A DNA stretch of 64,000 nt from Caldicoprobacter guelmensis (GCF_016908415.1 NZ_JAFBDW010000004.1:1-64000), one strand, 5' to 3'; positions 1-7,370 are shown, counted from the first letter of the stretch. Program-made: numbers and translations. Notes: generated from the sequence alone by a model not told the origin.

Positions 1-97
1 ATGGTCTTTTCAAATTCCAGAATTACAATAAAATGGAAAAACGTTGATTCCTTATTACAAAAAATTTATACTGGAAATTAGATGCGAAATTTCTGCT

Positions 98-140
98 AAA
101 TGTTACAAAATGTTGACAAAATGTTAAAAAAATATTACAA
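98..140. repeat. Helically phased AATRTT direct repeats over a promoter
   Basis: Four copies of AATGTT/AATATT start at 99, 109, 120 and 131, a spacing of 10-11 bp, one helical turn. They run across the -35 and spacer of the promoter for the next gene. Phased repeats of this kind can be sites for a regulator binding one DNA face, but in AT-rich DNA they can also arise by chance. Confidence 0.4.
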
Positions 141-141
141 T
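113..141 (+). promoter_or_regulatory. SigA-type promoter of the 3D-domain gene
   Basis: TTGACA at 113-118 and TACAAT at 136-141 are 17 bp apart, close to the vegetative consensus. The only gene downstream without an intervening terminator is the 3D-domain gene (201) and then ksgA. Confidence 0.75.
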
Positions 142-200
142 AAAGTAACAGCTTTTAGGTATACCCCCTAAAGCCATTGAACAGAGAAGGAGGGTGATTT

Positions 201-1226
201 ATGGAGCCTCAAATAGGCGGGGCAGACAGGGCACTGGTTACTAAACTTTTAGTGGTGATCCTTATAGCCCTGCTGGTGTTAAGCGGGGTTTCAGCTGCAG
301 CCGCTTTCTACATAGACAGCATAAGCTACGCCGTCACGTTAAAGGATGGTGGTCATGAGGTAGAAATTGTTACGTTAGAAAAAACGGTGGGCGATTTTCT
401 TAAAAAATACGAAATTGAACTGGGGCCAGGAGACAATATAAATCTTGATAGAGAATATAGGCTTAGGGACGGTATTGTCATTGAGGTGGTTCGTAGGCTG
501 CCATTTTATGTTGTAGCAGATCAGCAAGAAAAAACTGTATACTTACCTAAAGGGGCCACAGTAGCCGATGTGCTCAACAAAGCGGGTATTGTCTTGGGAG
601 AAAAGGATGTGGTAAATTACAGGTTGGATGCCTGCGCCATACCGCGAGAAAAAATTATAGTGACTAGATACGACGAAGAAGTTATAGTTGAGAGAGAGCC
701 TATCGGTTACAGGGTGATCGTTAAAAAGGATGACAATATGGATGAAGGGGTGCAGAAGGTAGTACAGGAGGGGAGAGAAGGGGAACTGCAGAGAAAAATA
801 CTGGTAACCTATCGAGATGGCCAGGAAATATCGAGAAAAGTTATAGAGGAAAAGGTGGCTGTACAGCCAGTAGATCGCATTGTATATGTCGGTACTGTAA
901 AGAAAAAGATAACGTCGCGTGGCGATGTTTTACGCTATTCAGTAGTGAAAACTTTTGAAGCTACAGCCTATACCCATACTGGGAATCGTACAAAAACGGG
1001 AGTTATGCCCAAGGAGGGTTACATTGCGGTCGATCCCAGGATAATTCCATTATACAAAACGGTGTATATAGAATTTCCACGGGGATGGGAACACTTAAAC
1101 GGCTATTACAAAGCTATGGATATTGGAGGAGCTATCAAAGGATATAGGATTGACGTGTTTATGGACAGTGAAAGCCAATGTTTGAGATTTGGTAGAAGGA
1201 GTGTTAAGGTGTATTTCCCTAAATGA
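201..1226 (+). CDS. RpfB/YabE-like cell-wall protein (DUF348, G5, 3D domains)
   Basis: A 341-residue secreted or membrane-anchored protein. Residues about 13-38 form a single hydrophobic signal or anchor segment. Two DUF348 repeats follow (about 42-90 and 100-145), then a G5-like adhesion region (about 155-230), then a C-terminal 3D domain (about 252-338) with the family's conserved aspartates visible in AVDPRIIPL, KAMDIGGAIKG and RIDVFMDS. The 3D domain is a double-psi beta barrel found in lytic transglycosylases and resuscitation factors, so the likely role is peptidoglycan remodelling during growth or spore outgrowth. ATG 201 is preceded by AGGAGGGTG. It overlaps ksgA by 4 bp. yabE sits just before rnmV-ksgA in Bacillus subtilis; the rnmV homologue is not present between them here. 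The enzymatic role is inferred from the family. Confidence 0.88.
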   Translation: MEPQIGGADRALVTKLLVVILIALLVLSGVSAAAAFYIDSISYAVTLKDGGHEVEIVTLEKTVGDFLKKYEIELGPGDNINLDREYRLRDGIVIEVVRRLPFYVVADQQEKTVYLPKGATVADVLNKAGIVLGEKDVVNYRLDACAIPREKIIVTRYDEEVIVEREPIGYRVIVKKDDNMDEGVQKVVQEGREGELQRKILVTYRDGQEISRKVIEEKVAVQPVDRIVYVGTVKKKITSRGDVLRYSVVKTFEATAYTHTGNRTKTGVMPKEGYIAVDPRIIPLYKTVYIEFPRGWEHLNGYYKAMDIGGAIKGYRIDVFMDSESQCLRFGRRSVKVYFPK

Positions 1227-2122
1227 TGATGTGTAAGGATATACAATCGCTTACCTCACCCAGAGTGGTAAAAGAGTTAATGGCTCGACATGGGGTGAGT
1301 TTTAAGAAGGGTTTGGGACAAAATTTTTTGATTGATAGAAACATACTTATGAAGATAATGGATGCAGCTGCAATTGATAAAGAAGATTTTGTGTTGGAGA
1401 TTGGAGCGGGAATAGGGACATTGACCAAGGAGCTGGCTGGCGCTGCTAAACAGGTGTTGGCAATTGAGATAGACAGCAGGCTGTTCCCTATTTTAGATGA
1501 GACGTTGGCAGGCTGTTATAATGTGAAGCTTGTTCAGGGAGATGTGCTTAAACTGGATATAAAGCAGCTGCTAGAGCAGCACTTTGGGGAGCAGCCATTT
1601 AAAGTAGTTGGCAATTTACCCTATTATATTACCACCCCCGTGTTGATGATGTTTTTGGAGAGCGATTTGCCTTATGAATCCATGGTAGTGATGGTACAAA
1701 AGGAAGTAGCTCAGAGGATGACGGCTGTGGCTGGTACAAAGGATTACGGGATGCTGTCTATTGCTGTCCAATTCTACACTTGTCCCGAGATAGTAGCCGT
1801 GGTATCGGCTAACGTGTTTTTCCCTCCTCCCAAGGTGGATTCAGCTATTGTGTTGCTAAAAAGGAGGCAAAGTCCACCAGTCGATGTACAGGACCATAGG
1901 TTGTTTTTTAAGGTGGTAAGGGCGGCTTTTAACCAAAGGCGGAAGACCATAATCAATGCCTTGACTGCTTTAGAGTTGAAGGGTATAAGCAAAGAAAAAT
2001 TGTATGATGTGTTGGACAGATGTAGCATTGATCCGAGGAGACGGGGTGAGGACCTTACCATACAGCAGTATGCTGATATAGCCAATGTTTTATACTTAGA
2101 GGGGCAAAGGATTGACGAGTGA
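1223..2122 (+). CDS. rsmA: 16S rRNA (adenine1518/1519-N6,N6)-dimethyltransferase KsgA/RsmA
   Basis: Dimethylates two adjacent adenines in the terminal helix 45 loop of 16S rRNA, a late checkpoint of 30S assembly, using S-adenosylmethionine. The 299-residue protein has the family length. The N-terminal GQNFL motif is at residues 32-36, the SAM-binding EIGAGIG at 59-65 and the catalytic NLPY at 131-134. The start is one of three tandem ATG codons that overlap the stop of the upstream gene, so translation is probably coupled. A clear terminator follows the gene. Confidence 0.96.
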   Translation: MMMCKDIQSLTSPRVVKELMARHGVSFKKGLGQNFLIDRNILMKIMDAAAIDKEDFVLEIGAGIGTLTKELAGAAKQVLAIEIDSRLFPILDETLAGCYNVKLVQGDVLKLDIKQLLEQHFGEQPFKVVGNLPYYITTPVLMMFLESDLPYESMVVMVQKEVAQRMTAVAGTKDYGMLSIAVQFYTCPEIVAVVSANVFFPPPKVDSAIVLLKRRQSPPVDVQDHRLFFKVVRAAFNQRRKTIINALTALELKGISKEKLYDVLDRCSIDPRRRGEDLTIQQYADIANVLYLEGQRIDE

Positions 2123-2135
2123 GAATGTATGTGCT

Positions 2136-2177
2136 AAAAGAAACCCTAATTCTAATAAATTGGGGTTTCTTTTTTTG
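2136..2177 (+). terminator. Rho-independent terminator after ksgA
   Basis: AGAAACCC pairs with GGGTTTCT across a short AT-rich loop and is followed by a run of seven T, ending the 3D-domain/ksgA transcript. Confidence 0.85.
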
Positions 2178-2226
2178 TTTTGGCTCATATATTTTATAGT
2201 GAAAAAGGATAAGGGAGGGAGAAGCG

Positions 2227-3570
2227 TTGGCTAAAGGATATTACCATCGTTCATTTGTTATTTTACAACCTAAAGATCCCAAATTCAACATAAAGGGTGA
2301 GAAGCCGGCAACGGGTTACTGTAAAATTGAAGTACGTAATGACAAATGCAAGATGTACTTTCATGTACAGGATTTAAAACCTCGTGATAGTGAGCAAGGG
2401 GGGTATGACATCTTTTTAATATCTGCACAGGAGGGGATTTTGCCGCAAAAGATTGCAAGCATTTACGTTGATCAACGAGGACGGGGGGAATGTGCTGTAG
2501 AAATAGATGTAGACAGAGTAGGTGGCTCAGGTTATTCTCTTGAGCAATTTCATGGACTAGCTGTTGTGTGCAATGATGGTGGTGGCATCAGCTATCCATT
2601 AGTGGGCTACGCAAATAAACGGGTAGAACTGGACTGGGAAGGGCGGATAAAGAAAGAGCTCGGTAGGCTGTATAATAAATTGATAAAGCCAACAGTTGAA
2701 AGCAAAAAAGGAAGTAGCCCGGCGAAGTTGGTTGAAGAAAAAAAGAATGAAGGTGCTAAGAAAGAGATATCATTTTTGCTGGACGATAAGCAGGATAATA
2801 AGCAGGATAATAAGCAAAAGACCTTACAGGATATAATTGTGGCGCTAGGGCCTTTATTACAGAGCAGAAGGCAGGAAAATGAAATGGGCAATGATAAAGT
2901 AAAAGCGGGACAAGATATGGATGGCGTAAAAGGGGTGGCTAACGATAGTGAGGGGCTTGAAGGCAGTGCAATGCTAATAGAGGAAAAGGAGAAGGTAGAG
3001 ATACAAGATGTTGAGGATAATAAGATGTCGGAAGAGTTACAAGGTATGACAAGTATGCAGACTAGCGGGATTGAAGGCTCACAGAAGAACATGCCTTACG
3101 AAAACGATGCAGAGAAAGAGGCAGTGAGAGATATTAAAGAACAAGCTTGTGAGGATAATGTTGAAAGCCATGGATCTAACTTGTTGGAGGGGCAAACCTA
3201 TTGGGATAAGGCTAAGGACTACTATACCTGGTTGTTTGAGACTTATAGAAGGGTGTATCCCTTCTTTGCAGAAGTTGGAGAAATTGAATGGGTGGAGGTG
3301 CCGTGTGAAAATGATTATGGCCATTATGGCTACATAGCACCCCAGCATATTAGCAACAACTATTATTGTGACCATTACATCGTGGGGCTTGTGAGAGAGA
3401 ACGGGCAGGTTCGCTATGTAGCGTATGGAGTTCCGGGACCATATGGCCCTGTTCCATTTATGTTTATGCAAGGGTTTTCCAGATGGGTGCCATCCAGGTA
3501 TGGTTTTGGAATGGGCTATTGGCTGTTGTATATAGATGCTTGTACCGGCGAGATTGCTTATCCTTGCTGA
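2227..3570 (+). CDS. Unrecognised 447-aa protein with aromatic-rich C-terminal domain
   Basis: I do not recognise this family with confidence. TTG 2227 is preceded by GGGAGGGAGAAGC. The N-terminal part (about residues 1-145) looks like a compact beta-rich domain beginning YYHRSFVILQPKD. The middle (about 150-320) is a charged, low-complexity linker with a short QDNK repeat and many Glu/Lys, probably disordered. The C-terminal 130 residues are rich in Tyr, Trp, Phe, Gly and Pro with a few Cys (for example YYTWLFETYRRVYPFF, and a PGPYGP stretch) and look like a second folded domain. There is no signal peptide or membrane segment. It stands alone between two terminators, directly before spo0A. 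A spore-surface or regulatory adaptor role is possible but nothing in the sequence proves it. Confidence 0.8.
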   Translation: MAKGYYHRSFVILQPKDPKFNIKGEKPATGYCKIEVRNDKCKMYFHVQDLKPRDSEQGGYDIFLISAQEGILPQKIASIYVDQRGRGECAVEIDVDRVGGSGYSLEQFHGLAVVCNDGGGISYPLVGYANKRVELDWEGRIKKELGRLYNKLIKPTVESKKGSSPAKLVEEKKNEGAKKEISFLLDDKQDNKQDNKQKTLQDIIVALGPLLQSRRQENEMGNDKVKAGQDMDGVKGVANDSEGLEGSAMLIEEKEKVEIQDVEDNKMSEELQGMTSMQTSGIEGSQKNMPYENDAEKEAVRDIKEQACEDNVESHGSNLLEGQTYWDKAKDYYTWLFETYRRVYPFFAEVGEIEWVEVPCENDYGHYGYIAPQHISNNYYCDHYIVGLVRENGQVRYVAYGVPGPYGPVPFMFMQGFSRWVPSRYGFGMGYWLLYIDACTGEIAYPC

Positions 3571-3630
3571 ATATATCTGAGTGAATTTGCGCGACCCCTT
3601 GGGAGTTGTTAAGTTGGGATGTTAAAAAAT

Positions 3631-3670
3631 AAAAAGGGCGGCGCTGTGTTTAGCGTTTTGTCCTTTTTTT
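3631..3670 (+). terminator. Probable terminator after the 447-aa gene
   Basis: AAAAAGG and GGCGCT find imperfect partners in AGCG and CCTTTTTTT, giving a bulged hairpin ending in a T run. The stem is weaker than the others in the window. Confidence 0.5.
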
Positions 3671-3833
3671 GTGCAAAAATATTGTTAACACCATCTTTCA
3701 AATTCCCAAAAAATATGGTAAAATATAAAAGTGTTTTACAAATTATACTAATTATGGGAAAATTCGATTAAAAATAACAAATTTCGTGAAATTTTAACAT
3801 GCGAGATGAAGTTTTAAGGGGAGAGGGTGGAAA

Positions 3834-4604
3834 ATGGGATCGAAAATTAGGGTTGTTATTTTGGATGACAATGCGGGTATAAGGGAGATTTTGAAAGAGT
3901 ATATTAACATGCAAGATGACATGGAAGTAGTTGGGGTGGCAGGAGATGGAGTGGCAGGTTTGGAAGCTATAAAATTGTTTTGTCCTGACGTGGTTATTAT
4001 GGATATGATTATGCCTAAATTAGACGGCTTGGGAGTGCTTGAGCATCTCAATGTGTCCGGACTACAAATCCTTCCTTCAGTTATATGCCTGTCGGCAATA
4101 GGACAGGAGGATTTGATAAGAAGGGCTATAGAATTAGGGGCCAAATATTATATGGTGAAACCGTTTGACTTAGGAATGATGGTTAAGAGGATAAGGGAAG
4201 TCATGCGCAAAACAGAGCCAGCAAAATGTAATGCGAGCGATACTGTAAAAAGTGAGAACCTTGAAGAGAAGATTTCTAACATATTTTTAACCATTGGCAT
4301 TCCAGCTCATATCAAAGGTTATCACTTCTTAAGAGAGGCAATTAAGATGGTGGTAGAGAATTCTGACCTTATAAACCGTATCACCAAGGAACTTTATCCA
4401 GGCATTGCTAAAAAGTTTAACACAACCCCAAGCAAAGTTGAAAGAGCTATACGCCATGCCATTGATGTGGCTTGGAGCCGTGGGAAGGTAGAGAATATAA
4501 ATAAGTTGTTTGGATATGTTGTATATAATAAGAATGAAAAGCCCACCAATGGGGAATTTATTGCACTTGTTGCCGACAAGCTGAGCATGGAGCGCTCAGC
4601 ATAG
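3834..4604 (+). CDS. spo0A: Stage 0 sporulation response regulator Spo0A
   Basis: Master transcription factor for entry into sporulation. The 256-residue protein has an N-terminal receiver domain with the acidic pair D11/D12, phosphoacceptor D57 in VVIMDMIMP and a conserved Lys in YMVKPFD. After a linker (about 125-145) comes the Spo0A-type DNA-binding domain with the recognition region KVERAIRHAIDVAWSRG and the C-terminal NGEFIALVADKL. Start ATG 3834 follows GGGGAGAGGGTGG. In Bacillus and many clostridia spo0A lies just downstream of spoIVB; here the upstream neighbour is the unrecognised 447-aa gene and no spoIVB is present in the window. In clostridia Spo0A is usually phosphorylated directly by orphan kinases; none is nearby. 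Confidence 0.97.
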   Translation: MGSKIRVVILDDNAGIREILKEYINMQDDMEVVGVAGDGVAGLEAIKLFCPDVVIMDMIMPKLDGLGVLEHLNVSGLQILPSVICLSAIGQEDLIRRAIELGAKYYMVKPFDLGMMVKRIREVMRKTEPAKCNASDTVKSENLEEKISNIFLTIGIPAHIKGYHFLREAIKMVVENSDLINRITKELYPGIAKKFNTTPSKVERAIRHAIDVAWSRGKVENINKLFGYVVYNKNEKPTNGEFIALVADKLSMERSA

Positions 4605-4623
4605 GGTGAGCCTTTAATAAATG

Positions 4624-4704
4624 TTGACAGTACCTTCCTATCATAATATGATAGTACAAGGATATAATAGATAGACGACATGAAAAGCGTTTATGATAGG
4701 AAGG
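4624..4704 (+). promoter_or_regulatory. Promoter with ArsR-type palindromic operators
   Basis: TTGACA (4624-4629) and TATGAT (4647-4652) are 17 bp apart. A perfect 17-bp palindrome, CTATCATA-A-TATGATAG (4638-4654), covers the -10. A further TATGATAGGAAGG at 4692-4704 is the exact reverse complement of 4633-4645 and overlaps the ribosome-binding site of the ArsR gene. The likely ligand of these sites is the ArsR protein encoded next, in an autorepression loop. Confidence 0.8.
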
Positions 4705-4715
4705 ATGGATTATAA

Positions 4716-5021
4716 ATGGATGTGTCGAAGTATCAACAAAAGGCTGAGCTTTTAAAGGCGCTTGGGCATCCAGTGAGGTTGTGTATTGTACATGGTCTTA
4801 TGCATAAAACATGTAATGTGTCGGGAATTCAAGAGTGTTTGAAACTTCCCCAGTCCACAATTTCCCAGCACTTAGGTATATTGAAGGCCAGGGGCATCAT
4901 CAAAGGAGAACGAAGGGGAGTGGAAATAAAGTATTCGGTGGTCAATGAAGAGGCCCTTAAAATTGTGAAAGTACTGTTGGATGATGAAGTTCCTTTTTCT
5001 GACAGTATAAAGGAGGAGTAG
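4716..5021 (+). CDS. ArsR-family winged-helix repressor, probable thiol sensor
   Basis: A 101-residue ArsR/SmtB-type regulator. The winged helix is clear: LLKALGHPVRLCIVHGL, then the recognition helix in LPQSTISQHLGILKARGII and a wing at RRGVEIKYSV. It has cysteines at about 23, 33 and 40. The ELCVCDL metal site typical of arsenic sensors is replaced by TCNVSGIQEC, so cysteine-thiol, persulfide or another metal sensing is more likely than arsenite sensing. It is 3 bp from the downstream flavoprotein, clearly one operon, behind a palindromic operator. ArsR sensors of this kind (BigR/SqrR type) control sulfur-handling genes with rhodanese domains. The effector here is inferred. Confidence 0.88.
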   Translation: MDVSKYQQKAELLKALGHPVRLCIVHGLMHKTCNVSGIQECLKLPQSTISQHLGILKARGIIKGERRGVEIKYSVVNEEALKIVKVLLDDEVPFSDSIKEE

Positions 5022-5024
5022 TTT

Positions 5025-6674
5025 ATGGGAAAAAAGAAGTTAGTTGTGATTGGGGATGAAATTGATGGTATAAAGGCGGCGGCCAGAGCTATTTGCCAAA
5101 ATCCTGAGGTAGAAGCAAAGGTTTTGATTCCGGGAAAATATCCTTCGTTTAACAGTTATATGCTCTCCTATTTTATTCAAAACTCCGAAGAGGATGTTTT
5201 TTCTTTGGTAGAAGGCATTATGGACAATTTTAGAGTCCAGGGCAGCATGGATATTTTAACTGAAACAAGGGTAACTGACATCCTTCCTGTGGAAAAAAAG
5301 GTGATATTTGAAGAATTAAAAGATGGTCATAGCTCTGTGTTAGAATATGATAAGCTGATTATCGCTACAGGAGCTTCGCCGGTTGTTCCAGCGATAGAGG
5401 GCATTAACCTGGGGAATGTCCTGTTTCTTAAGTCTCCGGAGGATGTAGCCATCATTCAAGAAGGAATAAAGGAAGGGCGATTGAAAAAGGCGGTGGTAGT
5501 AGGAGCTCATATGGCGGGAGTATATCTGGCTGAAAGCCTGTGGAAGCGAGGCGTGAAGGTAAGCCTTGTGGAAAGAGGGTCACAGATACTTCCTGAATTG
5601 GACATTGAAATGGCTGAGTTGGTCAGGAGACAGATGGGGCGTAAAGGTGTTGAAGTCCTGGTGGGGGAAAAAGTGCTTTCTCTGATAGGCAATGCTAAAG
5701 GAGATGTGGTTGAGGTCCACACCCCCGAGCACATTATTCCTGCTGATGTGGTTATATGGCTAGATGATATGAAGCCCAATGTGGAAGTAGCAAAAAAAGC
5801 GGGAATCATAATAGGAGCCAGCGGTGCTATTGAGGTTGACCAGTATATGGAAACCAATGTGCCCGGCATATACGCGATGGGTAGCTGTGCCGAGAGGGTT
5901 CATCACATAACAGGTAAGCCTGTATGGGTTTACTGGCAGGCAGTTGATGATGTAGCACTTCATGTAATAAGCCAAAACATACTTGGCGACAATGATTGTA
6001 TGCTAGAGAAAGGTGTGTTAGGCGCTATAGGCATACAGGCTTTTGACCTTGGAATAGCTCGAGCTGGCCTTTCGCTTCAGCAGGCTTGGCAGGAGGGCTA
6101 CGATGGGGAAGCGGCTATAGTTTCGGTGTATGACGACAGGTATGCTGGTGGTGGGGGCTACAGGGAGAATACTATTAAACTCATTGTGAATAGGTCCAAT
6201 GGCAAGATAATGGGGGTTCAGTGTGTAGGAGGCGCTTTGTCAGATAAATTGGTGGATATAGTGGCTACTGTCATGGGTATGGATGGTACGGTCAAAGATT
6301 TGGCCGTGCTGGATCTCATTTCCATGAACCAGCATCCCATTTTGCTTGTGGCTCACGTCATGCTCAATAAGCTACAAGGGAAGTTGAAAGGCATTTCTCC
6401 TTTAGAATTAAGTTCTCTTGTGCATAATGAGGAGGTAGTTTTACTGGATGTGCGCACTGAATCTGAGTTTAAAATGGGGACATTGCCTGGTGCAATAAAC
6501 ATACCTTTGGAGGAATTGGAAAACCGAAAAGATGAATTGGACAGGGAGCGCCTCATAGTATTGATAAGTGAGAGGGGCCGAAGGGCCTCTTTAGCCTATG
6601 TTAAGCTTAAACAGTTGGGATTTGAACGGTTAAGGGTACTTGACGGTGGACTTCTGATATATCCTTTTGTTTAA
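5025..6674 (+). CDS. CoA-disulfide-reductase-like flavoprotein with rhodanese domain, both catalytic Cys absent
   Basis: A 549-residue protein with the architecture of CoA-disulfide reductase/NADH oxidase-rhodanese fusions: pyridine nucleotide-disulfide oxidoreductase fold (about 1-445) and a C-terminal rhodanese-like domain (about 460-549). In known members the active Cys lies in a SxxxCGLPYY-type segment near residue 43; here the segment is SFNSYMLSYFI with Tyr45 at the Cys position. The first nucleotide-binding turn is GDEIDG rather than GGxAAG, and the second reads GAHMAG. In the rhodanese loop Ser515 (LISERGRR) stands where the catalytic Cys is expected. Other landmarks remain, such as YDKLIIATGASP and the GIYAMGSCAE FAD motif. 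The frame is intact, so this looks like a repurposed protein rather than a decaying one. Co-transcribed with the ArsR gene. Confidence 0.85.
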   Translation: MGKKKLVVIGDEIDGIKAAARAICQNPEVEAKVLIPGKYPSFNSYMLSYFIQNSEEDVFSLVEGIMDNFRVQGSMDILTETRVTDILPVEKKVIFEELKDGHSSVLEYDKLIIATGASPVVPAIEGINLGNVLFLKSPEDVAIIQEGIKEGRLKKAVVVGAHMAGVYLAESLWKRGVKVSLVERGSQILPELDIEMAELVRRQMGRKGVEVLVGEKVLSLIGNAKGDVVEVHTPEHIIPADVVIWLDDMKPNVEVAKKAGIIIGASGAIEVDQYMETNVPGIYAMGSCAERVHHITGKPVWVYWQAVDDVALHVISQNILGDNDCMLEKGVLGAIGIQAFDLGIARAGLSLQQAWQEGYDGEAAIVSVYDDRYAGGGGYRENTIKLIVNRSNGKIMGVQCVGGALSDKLVDIVATVMGMDGTVKDLAVLDLISMNQHPILLVAHVMLNKLQGKLKGISPLELSSLVHNEEVVLLDVRTESEFKMGTLPGAINIPLEELENRKDELDRERLIVLISERGRRASLAYVKLKQLGFERLRVLDGGLLIYPFV

Positions 6675-6676
6675 TA

Positions 6677-6804
6677 TGTGGATATCGGTGTGAGTTTTGT
6701 GGAAAAGCGAGTTATGTATCCACAACCTAAAAAGCTGTAAAGATAAAGGCCTGGGGATAATTCTGTGGATATTGTGGATAACTTTATAAACAAGTTGTAG
6801 ATAA
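6677..6804. other. Cluster of seven DnaA-box-like 9-mers
   Basis: Matches to TTATCCACA or its complement TGTGGATAA: 6677-6685 (8/9), 6698-6706 (8/9), 6716-6724 (8/9, opposite orientation), 6752-6760 (8/9), 6764-6772 (8/9), 6773-6781 (9/9) and 6796-6804 (8/9). Six share one orientation. An AT-rich stretch (about 6808-6845) follows, as in a DNA-unwinding element. No gene lies in 6675-6941. It could be a DnaA-titration or regulatory cluster, or an origin; the genes on both sides are on the same strand, which argues against a bidirectional origin here. Confidence 0.65.
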
Positions 6805-6875
6805 CTCTTGATTTTAATATAGATTTATATTAATTTATTTAAGAGAATTTTGTTAGAGGTTGATGAATAAAGAGT

Positions 6876-6901
6876 TTAAGTAAATTGTACAATTTACTTA
6901 A
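6876..6901. repeat. Perfect 26-bp palindrome
   Basis: The half-site TTAAGTAAATTGT is followed immediately by its exact reverse complement, with no loop. It lies between the DnaA-box cluster and the zinc-ribbon start codon at 6942. No T run follows, so it is not a terminator; an operator for a dimeric or tetrameric regulator is the simplest reading. Confidence 0.75.
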
Positions 6902-6941
6902 TGGCATTTTAAAGACTTTACATTCGGAGGGATATAAGGGA

Positions 6942-7370
6942 ATGGCTTATAAAAAATGCCCACGTTGTAATTTGAACTATATCAAAGACACGGAGTCTTT
7001 ATGTAAAGTATGCTTAGAGGAAGTTGGTAAATCTTTAAGTGATAATGATAGGGAGGAAGAATATGATATATGCCCGGAGTGTGGGGAAAACATCATTGAA
7101 CCAGGGGAAGAGATGTGTTACCAGTGTGCGATGGAGCGCATGAAAGAGGCAGAGGGAGAACGAGTTGAAGGTGAACGGTGGGATGATTTCCTGTTAACAG
7201 ACGATGAAGAGTTGGAGGTATTTGATGAGGATATAGACGGCGATTTGAATCCCTTGGAAGATTTAGAGGACTTAGCTGAACCAGAGGACTTAGAACCGCT
7301 GGAGGACCTGGAAATCGATAAAGAATTTGATGAAGAGTTTGAAGAGAATGAGGATGAAGAGGAGGAATAA
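6942..7370 (+). CDS. Small acidic double zinc-ribbon protein
   Basis: ATG 6942, preceded by GGAGGG, gives 142 residues; an in-frame upstream ATG at 6885 lies inside the palindrome and has no ribosome-binding site. Four CxxC pairs (C6/C9, C21/C24, C44/C47, C59/C62) form two zinc ribbons, the first reading KCPRCN and the second ICPECG. Residues from about 70 to the end are an extremely acidic tail (runs of Asp/Glu with repeated EDLE-like units). The first ribbon resembles small flagellar-region proteins of the YvyF type, but that is a weak likeness. The acidic tail suggests binding to a basic partner or DNA mimicry. The function is unknown. Confidence 0.75.
   Translation: MAYKKCPRCNLNYIKDTESLCKVCLEEVGKSLSDNDREEEYDICPECGENIIEPGEEMCYQCAMERMKEAEGERVEGERWDDFLLTDDEELEVFDEDIDGDLNPLEDLEDLAEPEDLEPLEDLEIDKEFDEEFEENEDEEEE

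Noticed and set aside
2607..3092. A 161-codon minus-strand frame, rich in Ser, Phe and Leu
   Set aside because: It is the antisense shadow of the Glu/Lys-rich linker of the 447-aa gene, with no start signal.
4716..5021. Naming the ArsR-family gene arsR (arsenite sensor)
   Set aside because: The ELCVCDL-type metal site is not conserved and no arsenic-resistance gene is adjacent.
6661..6845. Calling the DnaA-box cluster the chromosomal oriC
   Set aside because: There is no strand switch in gene orientation across it and no dnaA/dnaN/rpmH in view; only a box cluster can be supported.
6876..6901. Reading the 26-bp palindrome as a transcription terminator or parS
   Set aside because: It has no loop, no GC-rich stem and no T run, and it does not match the parS consensus centred on CACGTG.
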